From positions 21,265,662 through 21,329,661 of the forward strand of contig CALNVZ010002974.1 of assembly GCA_940671915.1 (NCBI GenBank): a stretch of 64,000 nucleotides of DNA. The letters run 5' to 3'. This stretch comes from Paracentrotus lividus. Its lineage: Eukaryota > Echinodermata > Echinoidea > Camarodonta > Echinidae. Below are positions 25,586 through 35,744 of this stretch, piece after piece. The notes below the pieces were generated by a model. It saw only the letters and a list, made by a program, of their open reading frames with translations, was not told where the DNA came from and made no database searches. The number at the start of each line of letters is the position of its first letter. Position 1 is the first letter of the stretch. The position numbers were made by a program, and so were the translations under genes.

Positions 25586-28117
25586 ACTGAAATATCATCA
25601 AGAAATTCCTTAATGTTGATTGCCTGCTTTCAAAAATCTGAAGGACAAAGAGATCATAATTATCATGATCATAAAGTATTTTGAGTGCTGAAAGGTCTTT
25701 AACACGGTTTACAGGGTAACGGTATAGTGTTATGGTCCTCCTGAATCTCAGCAGACAATAGAATCTTCAATTGTAGACACCTTTACATGAAAAGCAACAA
25801 AATTAAGTAATAATGGTAGGGTAAATAATCATTTTTATTTCAAAGATTTCTGGTACCTGTGCTTATTCTGAAGTACTGAAAATGCTGCACTTTTGATGAT
25901 TCAGAAGATTGTTCATAAAATGTGAAGCAAGTAAACCATGAGCAGATTGGACACTGAAGACATGCATCCTTGTAACGATCATCAGTCACTTAAATCTTTA
26001 CACTAATATTCCTCTTTCATTGAAGGCCACAAAAGTGATTAGTATGATCGCTTGGCACGAAAGTTAAACTTTCACATAAGGTATATGAACAACAACTTAA
26101 CATTATCATTAAATGTTTGCTTTCTGCAGTGTAGTCGAATGATGATATGATAGGAATGAGGAAGATAATTGGATTGATGATGATGGAGTGATGATAATAG
26201 AGAAAAACACATTACCATAATTTGCACTGTAAAAAGTTCTATGATTAATATTGTAGATAATTAGGATGTAAACATACATGTATTAACACAATAACATAAT
26301 AATTAACCAAGGGGCAAAACAATACGTTATATTAAACCACACAATACATTTAATTCAATCATCATAATCCTGTTTGTCATAATTATGTACCTTGTACTCA
26401 AGAGCCCTTTCTCTCGCAGAAGAGAGTATAAAGTCAGAGAGGAGGAGTATACCGACAGATACAAGATAATCTCAGCACAGACCTAGAGATGAGCTTTATT
26501 TATATGCATCCAAGTAAGTCCTTGATTTGCATTGCTTGAATTCCAATAGCGGCGTGATACCACAGCCCGGAGAACATACCAAGCACGTTTCCTAAACGTA
26601 GCTCCATTGTATATTTTATATCAATTTCATGGAGGCATGTATATTCACACTTACAAATGTAAGAGCTATGTTATAAATTTGTATTCTAAACAATTTGAAA
26701 TATTTTCAAATCTCTATCTATTCAAGTTTTATTAACGACACCATCAAGTGACTTTTCAAAGAATAATTACGATAAAAGATATGACAACTTTTAACAAGAC
26801 TCAGCATTGGTGTTGCAAGTGTAGCACTGGGTCATAACTTAGACCATCAGGTAACTTCAAAAAAAATATGCATATTGATTTCAATGGAGTAAATAGGAAG
26901 AGTATACAAACAAATTTCTTTCTTTTTTAACAAGACAGGGAACAAGCACTACAGAATGGTAGTCCACTTAAAAACTAATCCCAAATTGTTGATTTTCCAG
27001 CTATTCCACATCAGTATCATTTGCTAACAAATCTTGACACTCTAACACTTATCATCGCAGGTTCAATCCCCAAATGTTAGACCATATTGTTGTTGTTTTC
27101 TTTCACCACTTAACCCCGATCCCTGCGACAGTACATAAGAGAGCAGGTTCCAAAGACGTTGAACTAATGAAGCGGGTTATTGAGAATGACATGGCGTAAC
27201 TCTAACCAGGTGTGATATGCATCTCGCTAATCATGCATTACATGTTTTCTGCGATAATTTCAGCCAGGGATTTGACACTGCTGAATCTGTGCCTGTACTG
27301 GCCCACTGACGCTTTCAATGCAGCGTGGTGAAGTAATTGAAAATTTGTGACACTGACAGCACCAAATGGACAATTTGCAGTGTCATATTATATATGTATA
27401 TGTTCAAAAGTACTGTAAGCAAGATTGTTGTCAATTCGTTGATTATTCTCTGTAAGTATTTTCCTGATAATCAGTCTTGCTACACTGTATACATCTTAGT
27501 TGAGGGCTTTTTCTCATTCTCCTGCCATTGTCCTCTTGTTTTTGTTAATCTTGAACTTTATTTTTAACTTTCTTTCTGCAACTCAAACCAAAAATATGTA
27601 TTTAAAAAACTGAAAAACCTTAAAGGAAATTTGAACATGTTGAACATGAATTTTTTATAAAACCTTCATGAAATAGAAACGCTGAAAACGTCACCTTATC
27701 AATAATCGTCAACATGTAGATATTCTTGAACCCTTATTCTGTATCTTTATTAGACACCCGGGGGGATGTTCCTTGTCAACTAGACATGAAGTATAATGCT
27801 GCTTGTTCCAATCTGATAGGCATGTGAGCTATCTTCATAAGATATAGAACAACTATCTTCATTAAAGGTCTTTGAACTTAATACGTCAATATCAAAATGT
27901 TACTGTACATGTAGATGTCATAAGGGTGGTTCTAAAAAGAGCCCCCAAAAAATAACTTCTTGAATCCCTCCTATTCATTCTTTACATATATATGATTTAT
28001 TAAAACACTGTAGCAAGAAAAGAAAAATACTGGTATTAATTGCCAATCTGAAATTGACACAGTAATCGCTTCAGCCATTCAAACAATCCCAGTTTTAAAC
28101 ATGTTCAAAGTAATCCC
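25586..28117. other. Noncoding stretch, nothing recognised
   Basis: No gene was recognised. AT-rich with short low-complexity segments such as GATGATGATGG near 26175. A 76-codon plus-strand frame near 27337-27567 is hydrophobic but unremarkable. Confidence 0.5.
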
Positions 28118-28390
28118 TTAGGGTGGTATCTCACTTCAAGGAGACGTCTCCACAACAGAATAGAAAATTTCATCTCCGCGATAGATAAAAAAGTATCAGA
28201 GACGGCTCCAATATCACAGAGAGGTCTCCGACATGTCTACGAGACGTCTACGCAACAATTTATGGAAAAAAAAATCTGAAGTAGTCCCAAATCCGTCTCC
28301 CAGACGTCTCTAATACTTTTTATCCTTCGCGGAGACGAAATTATCTATTCTGTCGCAGAGACGTCTCCGCGAACTGAGATACCACCCTTA
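28118..28390. mobile_element. GGTGGTATCTCACTT MITE family, copy 2
   Basis: A 267-bp element (28121-28387) with ends GGGTGGTATCTCACTTC and GAACTGAGATACCACCC, flanked by TTA on both sides (28118-28120, 28388-28390). The interior is densely packed with GAGACGTCTCC-type small palindromes and includes AGTAGTCCCAAATCCGTCTC. It is a close relative of the 53.65-kb copy; both carry an AATACTTTTTATCC motif on the right. Confidence 0.85.
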
Positions 28391-31300
28391 ATTTGCTATT
28401 CATATTGATAGTCATGTATATGGTCTCATGATTCATAGCCAGGAATGTTGTGACAGCATTCCACTATGGAGTCACAAACCATCTTCTAATAACAAATCAT
28501 GTAGACTGCACTTTTTATACATGTAAGGGTGCATTCATTGTTACAAACAAAATTTAAACATGAATCATGATATGAAATTCAATTATTAAACAAAGACATA
28601 GCTAAACAGAGTGCGTTCCCATTCCCGGTTATAAATGTAAAAGTCTTTCAGATCTCCATTCTGAGTAAAATTTAAAGGCCCCCAAAAGGGCATTTTGAAA
28701 GACGATAAGCTTTGATTCTATGACCATCATGCTGCACTGAGAGTGGAAAATTTAAAGAGGGTCCACATATAATCAGATTTATATTTTTCAACTATAAACA
28801 GTGCACGGATGATCCCTGTTGTGTTCTGTAACTGCATTTTGAATCATGATTCATGTTCCTCTTTATATTTTCTTTTCAACCGTGAAGGCATCTTTAGCTG
28901 CTGAGAGCTAGAAGGCAGTTTGAAATTAAAGACATGAAAACCCTTCTGGCTCTGAACATCTTGTTATATTTTGCATATTTCCAACCCCTACACTAAACCT
29001 CAAACTTTATGGAGCAGGCCTATACAAAGCAGAGTAGGGTAGGAATATATAAAAGAGTGATAAACATTATGGGCAAGATAGAACTAGGAGTAGTATATAT
29101 TCTTGGACGTTATAACAGGTACTTGCATGGCAACAGTCACAATAAACTGAAAGCAACATAATATTATTGGATGAACATATAGCCCGACATAGTAATAGTA
29201 GTAATTAAAAATACATAGTCCAAATACACATATCAGAGGAATTTGTTTTAAGTGCTTTGTTTGTCATGATTTCCCCAATACAATTGTCTCTTTCTACTCT
29301 AATGATATACGACATAAAATGTCTGCACTTGACGGGCCAACATGTAGTCTATCCCATTATCTGTCTGAGAAGAGATGTAGCTTTTGATGGTTTATGATGA
29401 AGTTGTTTATCCAGACATCAATTAGGCTATGATTTACTCGTAAGACGATCAACTTCAGGTGCCAATACAATAGCAAGACACAAATCAAGTCTAACAACCT
29501 CCGAGATGATTTGAAATGTTGATCAAATCAAAATTATACCAAATTACTGTGATTACATTTTGTTATACAAATAGGCCTAATGATGATGATTTCTACTAAG
29601 AATGAAACACTGAAAATTCATGTGATTTCAAAATGCGCTTCCAGCTCTCAGTAGGTGTAATGTGATTTATAATAACATCTACAAATTTTTACACTGGCAA
29701 GAAAATAATCAAATTGTTGTGAATCAATGTTCCAGGTTCTTCATATCGTTTACAATTTCCTAACAATGAACTTGAACATATTTGGGAACAATAGTTTTAA
29801 CAGGATATTTACAGGATACATGAATGTAAAAAAATGTACTGTTTAAAGTTTATGGAAATGATATTTCAAATTTGAGGAGACAAGCACGTAGGCCTACACT
29901 CTAAAAAATATGGGTCAAAATGACCCCCGTTCTGGGTCCACTTGAGCTATGGATTTGGTCTACTAAGGTCATAATAAATGTATTGTAACAATTTACGTGA
30001 AAGGATGATTTTCCCTTGTGGACCCTAAATGAGTGCATTTTGCCCCCCCCCCCTTTTTTTATTTATATATTTTTTCTCTTATATTATTTCATTTTATTTT
30101 TATTTTTTAGAGAGAGAGAGAATGTAGGCCTTCACATCATTCAAGAATGCAAAACTTGTGCAATTAATTAAGGATTGGTAAGCTATCTTGAATACTGTAA
30201 CATGGAAAATGTGTGTGTTCAGGATTATTCTTTGAAGTGCAAACCCGGTGAATGAGACATCTTCTCTCACATGCAACCCTGCTGAGACTGACCTGGCAGG
30301 CCCTCTCTACTCCGATTCCTACAGGATCTTGCGGTAGGAAAGCACCCCCTAGTCTCGCAAACGATTTCCACGCGTTCGCTGTCAAAACTGTCAAATATAG
30401 CGTCTCTCCTGGTTTAAAAGTACATGGATGTGATTGGATGGGACCATACATGGACCCTATGCTGGGACTGAATGAAAGTTGTGGGATTTTAAAAATGAAG
30501 GTCGGCTTGTAATGTTGTAGATGCATACAAGCAGGACAGGTGCATTTGAGGGGCTAACAAAAGGAAGGTAAAAATCAAGGCCATTTTGTGTCTCCTTAAA
30601 CACAAGGTTCATAGAGAGGTCTTTGGTAACAGTTAGCTAAGCATCATAAATTCCATTCATACTGCATTTAAATAATATTTGTACATTTATCACATATTCG
30701 ATCATGCAATGCCATTGAAAATCAGCTTTATTATGTATTTAAACAAACAAAGTATTCAAAATTCTTCCTGAGTCAAAGTGATAAGTTGGTGCTGACTTAT
30801 ATTTTATGTTCAAATTCTGGTCAAATTGACAGTTTATCATTGTTTCAAACAAAAGAAAAAAAGAATCATCTGCTAAAAGTCAGAGGTAGATTGGATCTTT
30901 ATCACACAAACAGTGACAAAAATCTGCAAGAAGTTGGAATTGAGCTCTGCAAACGAAAAGGCCCCAATAGTTTTAAAATAGCTATAGATGAACAAAAGTT
31001 CAAAAGGAAAATACTCTCACACCTCTGTGAATAAATTACAAGTCCCACTGTATAGCCTAGACACACAGCCTACATGAAGCTCAATTGTTATTTTGTTTTG
31101 ATTTTTAAAAGTACAATAACTTCTCCTTTTTGTAACCATATAATACCCTACCACAAACTACATACCAATACACCAACATATTCATTGTTGATAAGTATAG
31201 CATCTTTCTTTACAAGCCTCCTGCCGGTTTCTTCCGCCCTAGACTGTAATTGAATGACTTTTGTCAACCCCAATCCGGGGCCAGTCGAGGCGTCATCGTT

Positions 31301-32027
31301 GGCTGTCCTCGATGAAGAGAGAAAACGAACTCATGCTGCTACGGCAGCTGCCCTTATGTGCCAAATAAGGAGGCAGCACGCTTGCTAGAAATTTTCACGC
31401 ATCACAGGATTATCTCCAAACTTTGTACCTTGTGCAATTTTTTCATAAAATATGCCATTGAAATATAATATATGTGACGCATCACACCAAAATCTGACAC
31501 AAGTCGCCGAGGAAATTCAGCACAGTGTCGAGGAAATCAGCAGAATAATAAAACTTGTCTTATTTTGGGGGAAATTTTTTTTGGTTGATTTTCTGCATTT
31601 TCAATGTTGCTTGCAATTGCATGCTCTGTAAAAAAAAAATGAGTAGAAATGATTACGGGAAAGCCTTTAAAAATGGATTGTTTTGTTGCAATCATTGACT
31701 CTTTTTCTGGCGACTTGTGTCTGATTTTGATATGATGAGTCACATATATACCGCATAAAATGAAATTTGTAGGCCTCATAAATGCAAAGCAACTAACTCT
31801 GTATACAAAAAAGGAAGTAAATACATGTTGCTCACAGTTTGGCTGCTATTAGGAATAGAAGACACGTACAAGATTCTGGTCCACAAGGGCCCCAAAACTT
31901 TAACTCTGCCCCTCCCCTGAAAAATTGTAAGGCTAAGCTCATACTTTAGATAACCTTACCGCTATATCTCATTTCTTAGGTTCAGATAAAGAACTGTAGA
32001 AGAAATCCACTCAATCCATATATCGTC
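28391..32027. other. Long noncoding stretch with small repeats
   Basis: No gene was recognised. A CACTCTAAAAAATATGGGTC motif at about 29897, typical of the end of a MITE in marine genomes, and GTGGACCCTAAATGAGTG near 30019 may bound a small element. The region 30240-30420 is more GC- and CpG-rich, with a 120-codon minus-strand frame (30164-30526) of unknown meaning. Confidence 0.45.
31470..31748. repeat. Foldback element with CTGACACAAGTCGCC arms
   Basis: The left arm (ATGTGACGCATCACACCAAA through CTGACACAAGTCGCC) is matched in reverse complement by GGCGACTTGTGTCTGATTTT through GATGAGTCACAT on the right. Arms of about 40 bp, total about 280 bp, noncoding. A second GTCGAGGAAAT/GTCGCCGAGGAAAT pair lies just inside the left arm. 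Confidence 0.65.
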
Positions 32028-32191
32028 TGTTGAGAGCCTGAAGGGCGTTAATGCATATTAAAGAAGTTCCATTGAGAGCCAGAAGGGCGCTATTGCTGTA
32101 CAAAGTCAATGGTAACAGCGCCCTTCTGGCTCTCAACGGTACATCTTTGATCGGTAATAGCGCCCTTCTGGTTCCCAGCCGACGATATATC
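32028..32191. mobile_element. Palindromic MITE-like element, copy 2 of 2
   Basis: Same layout as 2688-2860: ends ATATATCGTCTGTTGAGAGC and a diverged complement ending GACGATATAT, with two direct GAGCCAGAAGGGCGCTATT-type modules per arm in opposite orientation. The centre (TGTACAAAGTCAATGGTAA) is the reverse complement of the centre of copy 1, so the copies are in opposite orientation or recombined through the palindrome. Confidence 0.7.
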
Positions 32192-32798
32192 TAGTATTTC
32201 TCAACAAGAGCAAACTATTATTTCTAAGAATTTCTTTTCATAAAACTTCAACTTGAAATTAAATATGGTATTGGAGTATGTGCCGTTTCCCTTTAAGTAA
32301 ATTTCTAGATACCAGTATAAAGTGAACTTCCAACTTGTGGGTGGATTTTTCTTTTCATGCCTTATAGTGGGCATCAAATCAAAAACACATGTTGAAATAT
32401 TTAAAAACACATTCCTCAAAATGTATTTCATTCCTTTAGAACAATATTTTCCCTCTAAAGCTATCTCTCTGTTTTTCTTTTAAACTATTTCTTATTTTCA
32501 TTCATAAATTCCAATAAATTTTCTAAACATTGAGGTATAACATTTTACTTTCGATTTAGGACCTACAAAGTCAATTTTTGTTGGAGCATGCACAAACTTC
32601 TACTTGTGCCCATATTTCTTCAAGATGATTTTCCTGACAGTATATGGTGATCTATTACTTTTTTTATTTAATATATAATTACATATTCTAAATCCTAAAA
32701 ATATTACTCCCCCTCCCCCCCCCTCAAAAAAAAAAAGAAAAAAAAAAGAGACATTCAGAAGTCACGCTAAGGGGTTCTCTGGGACAGACACCGACATA

Positions 32799-32940
32799 GG
32801 GTTTGCCATAGCTCAGTCCGTAGAGCATCAGTCTTGCACTTGAGAGTCTTGGGTTCAAATCCAGTCGAAATCCCATTTCTTTCCTCATATTTTTCATATT
32901 AAATAATTCTCGTCATTTTCCCTCTTTGTAAAAAAAAAAT
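32799..32940 (+). repeat. tRNA-like sequence, probable SINE head
   Basis: An RNA polymerase III A box (TAGCTCAGTCCG at 32809-32820) and B box (GGTTCAAATCC at 32852-32862) are spaced as in a tRNA, and the D stem GCTC/GAGC pairs. The acceptor, anticodon and T stems do not pair well, so this is not a functional tRNA. The anticodon loop would read TGC if the fold held. The sequence runs on to an A-rich tail near 32930-32940, as in a tRNA-derived SINE. A degenerate tRNA pseudogene is the alternative. Confidence 0.6.
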
Positions 32941-34125
32941 AGAATAACTAATACAATGAGCTCACACTTAATGACATTGACTGGTGACAGAGGGCATGAA
33001 CTACAATATCATTTTAAAATCTTTCTGGACCACAATTGGTTCTGTGCTATTAACCTTGATTTATGTACATAGCTGTGCATTGCAATGCCTTGATATGAAT
33101 GTAACTGTTGCATGGTATTTTCTTAAAAACAATTATCCTGTTAATCATCAACCACAAGATACACACAAACCTTGGGGTCTATGCGTACACATAGTTATTA
33201 AACCTTAGCAAACTTAGAGGAGTTTTAAATGCAAACACTGTACTTTAATTATACTGCTTTAACTGTGTCCATGCGAAATTATTTTGGCAAAAAACAAAAC
33301 AGATTATATTGGTTGTGGTAAAAACTAAATCTATGAAATAAAAAATGAACAAAGTATATTATCAGTCTTTTGTATTGTTGCTTCAGTAACATCATGCAGT
33401 TAAACAAAAGATGTTGGGTGTATGATATTTGTGTGAGAATATATTTTAAGCATTCTTCTTACTTGAAACTTTGCAAAACAAAATTGCTAGCATTTCAGGT
33501 AAGGAAGTCGAGGAGACAACTGATACTATGATGTCAGGAACAGACCACGATCTATATCTCTCTCTATCTTTTTCTCCGACTCCTCCTCTCTATTATCACC
33601 CTGGACAGAGAGATTATCCAAAAAAGAGGGATTTAAGAATACAATTCAAGTAAATTTGGAGTGAAAATAAGTAGAAATACAAATTTTCACTCCAAATTGA
33701 TGCTAATTTTACTCTGAAATCCACTCAATCAAGAGTGAGCTTTTCACTTGTTTTTTTATTTTTAAGATGCTAAGGCTCATCCTACATCTTATGTTTCTAT
33801 TTTATCCTATCCATCCTTTTCGAGTGTGAATGTTTGAATTGTGAGCAAACAATTTTTCAAGAAGGTCTGGGCCTTGTTTCAAACGAAAACTCAAATAACT
33901 GCATGAACAATAAACATCCTCCAGAATATCAATCATTCTATTGACATAAATTCATTCACCACAAGTTTAAAGTGCACCATAGTACTCTCAAGATCATGTG
34001 CTATCTGTTTAATAGCAGTAATGTCCAAACTCTGTCTAGACTTGCCAAATTTGCCAGGATAATTATGTTAAAAGTTTTAAACATAGTATTGCATGACATA
34101 TTGTAGCTCTCATTGTACACCAGAG
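32941..34125. other. Noncoding stretch, nothing recognised
   Basis: No gene was recognised. A short CACTCCAAAT/TTTGGAGTG inverted pair near 33655-33697 hints at a further small foldback, but its extent is unclear. Confidence 0.4.
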
Positions 34126-34335
34126 GTGATAAAAATGGGTACCCGGTAGGATTGCGAATGTTATGTGGTTCGCTTTAGCATGTTTGCGCCTAACAGGCGA
34201 CCGGCTGGAATGCTCCTCAGGGAGTGGAGATTGTGCACTGTAAAGTGCGGGATCAAAAAATGAATCCAATGACCGGGGTAATAATATACTGTAAGCGCTT
34301 TGGTCTTAACAGGTAAAGCGCTTTATAAGAAACAG

Positions 34336-34366
<31 letters not shown>
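34126..34366 (+). repeat. SINE with AAGCGCTTTATAA 3' end and (ATT)n tail
   Basis: It contains GGTACCCGGTAGG near the 5' side, GACCGGGGTAATAAT, GTAAGCGCTTTGG, AAAGCGCTTTATAAG and ends in about ten ATT units (34337-34366). Motif order matches the shorter minus-strand copy at 6556-6660. No clear A and B boxes were found at the 5' end, so the head type is not assigned. Noncoding. Confidence 0.6.
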
Positions 34367-34367
<1 letters not shown>

Positions 34368-35164
34368 TTACAACTCCTGGTAGGTTCATACAGTATTCTG
34401 CATGTGAAGTATTCATACATTCATTCTTACTACCCAGTGTTTATTCAAGCATGACTGTATATGTGTTATAATACTCATTATTTGATTACTCTTATGTCAT
34501 ATGACATATCTTTGTAAGTAGATTTATATCGTTGTATCTTGTACTTTTACTATGTAAGTTTTTCTCATACTCCGAAAGGGGTTGATAGAAAAATAAATAA
34601 ACTTTCAAACTTTCATCGACAACCCCATTTCTTTCCTGCGAAATGATTTATCCTGTAAAAATGTTTATGTTTGTATGCAATTTTCAATTCAATTCCTGCT
34701 GCATAAAGTCACATGACAATCTCCCTGCCTAATTAGCGACAAGCATATCACAGTACGTTTAAACTTGGACCATCATGCACATGTAGAAACTCTGATTTAC
34801 GATACCGGCAGTGAACCATACGAGCCAGATTTGCAACGTCTATTCTAACGAGTTTTTGAGGCCACCGTAATCTAACCTTGCCATCCTATCAGCTGTAATG
34901 ATGTTTGTCTTCTGACCTCAACTATGTGATAACTGAAAATGAAAATATCATGGAGTGGAAGTACCAGTTACAATATCCATCAAACCATATTACAATATTA
35001 CACCTCTATTTACAAGGTCTATGCAAAGACTTTAAGCATCATAATTCACTGCAGAATAATTAAAAAAAAAGGCACTTTTTAAGAGTTAAAAAAGGTAGGT
35101 TACAAGCCTCTATCACTGCATTCACTTGTACTTTACAGAAAGTAGGCCTATAGGTTATCTGTGG

Positions 35165-35588
35165 TGACACAACATTTGCTCCTGCGACAATTGCTCCAGG
35201 GGGGTGTTTCACAAAGAGTTAAGTAGACTTAAAAGTCGCACTTAACTCGTTATTTTTGTGCGTTATATTACGCATCACCTTATTGGTCAGACCATGCTTA
35301 GGGGATGCGTGCCATTGTGAAATCTATCAATTAAATAGCGCGTTATAAAACAAAATGCGCGTAGAAGTTAAGTGCGACTTTAAGTCTACTTAACTCTTTG
35401 TGAAACACCCCCCTGGTCTATTTCTTCTAAGATGTAGGGTTGATGAGGTTAGGTTTGCAAAAGGGTATAGGGTTAGGTTTATGGTTGGGTGTAGGGTAGG
35501 GTATCGTGTTAAGTCTATGGTTGAAATTAGTAATTTGATTAGTGTATGGAATTTACAGCAGAGCAATTGTCGCTGGTGCAAAAGTCAT
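35165..35588 (+). mobile_element. GCGACAATTGCTC element, copy 2, split by a MITE
   Basis: The left end is ACACAACATTTGCTCCTGCG then ACAATTGCTCC; the right end is GAGCAATTGTCGCTGGTGCA, a good inverted repeat. The centre has GGGTTAGG-type hexamers (35420-35520). The 215-bp foldback at 35199-35413 is inserted just after the left terminal motif; the uninterrupted arrangement is visible in the copy at 6000-6190. Confidence 0.65.
35199..35413 (+). mobile_element. 215-bp foldback MITE, copy 2, nested insertion
   Basis: The ends are GGGGGGTGTTTCACAAAGAG and CTCTTTGTGAAACACCCCCC, followed inward by AAGTAGACTTAAAAGTCGCA and its complement. It is identical in length to the copy at 14921-15135. Here the palindrome extends three bases outward on each side (CCA/TGG), so the exact ends and any target duplication are uncertain. 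It lies inside a GCGACAATTGCTC element. Confidence 0.85.
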
Positions 35589-35744
35589 GTGTATAGTTGT
35601 AGTTGTTTTCCGATGTTGGAGAGACATGGCATTATTACAAGAACATGGTGCTTCAAAATGAACTTTCATATTTACACAGTTTCACAAGAATGCTGATAAG
35701 ATCCACAAAGTTCACAAGCCACTGAGTCATAATAATAAATGTTA

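Noticed and set aside
30164-30526. 120-codon minus-strand open frame as a gene
   Set aside because: It has no recognisable domain, no clear splice sites and mixed composition; only the local CpG content is notable.
32799-32875. Functional tRNA gene
   Set aside because: The A and B boxes and the D stem are good, but acceptor, anticodon and T stems do not pair.
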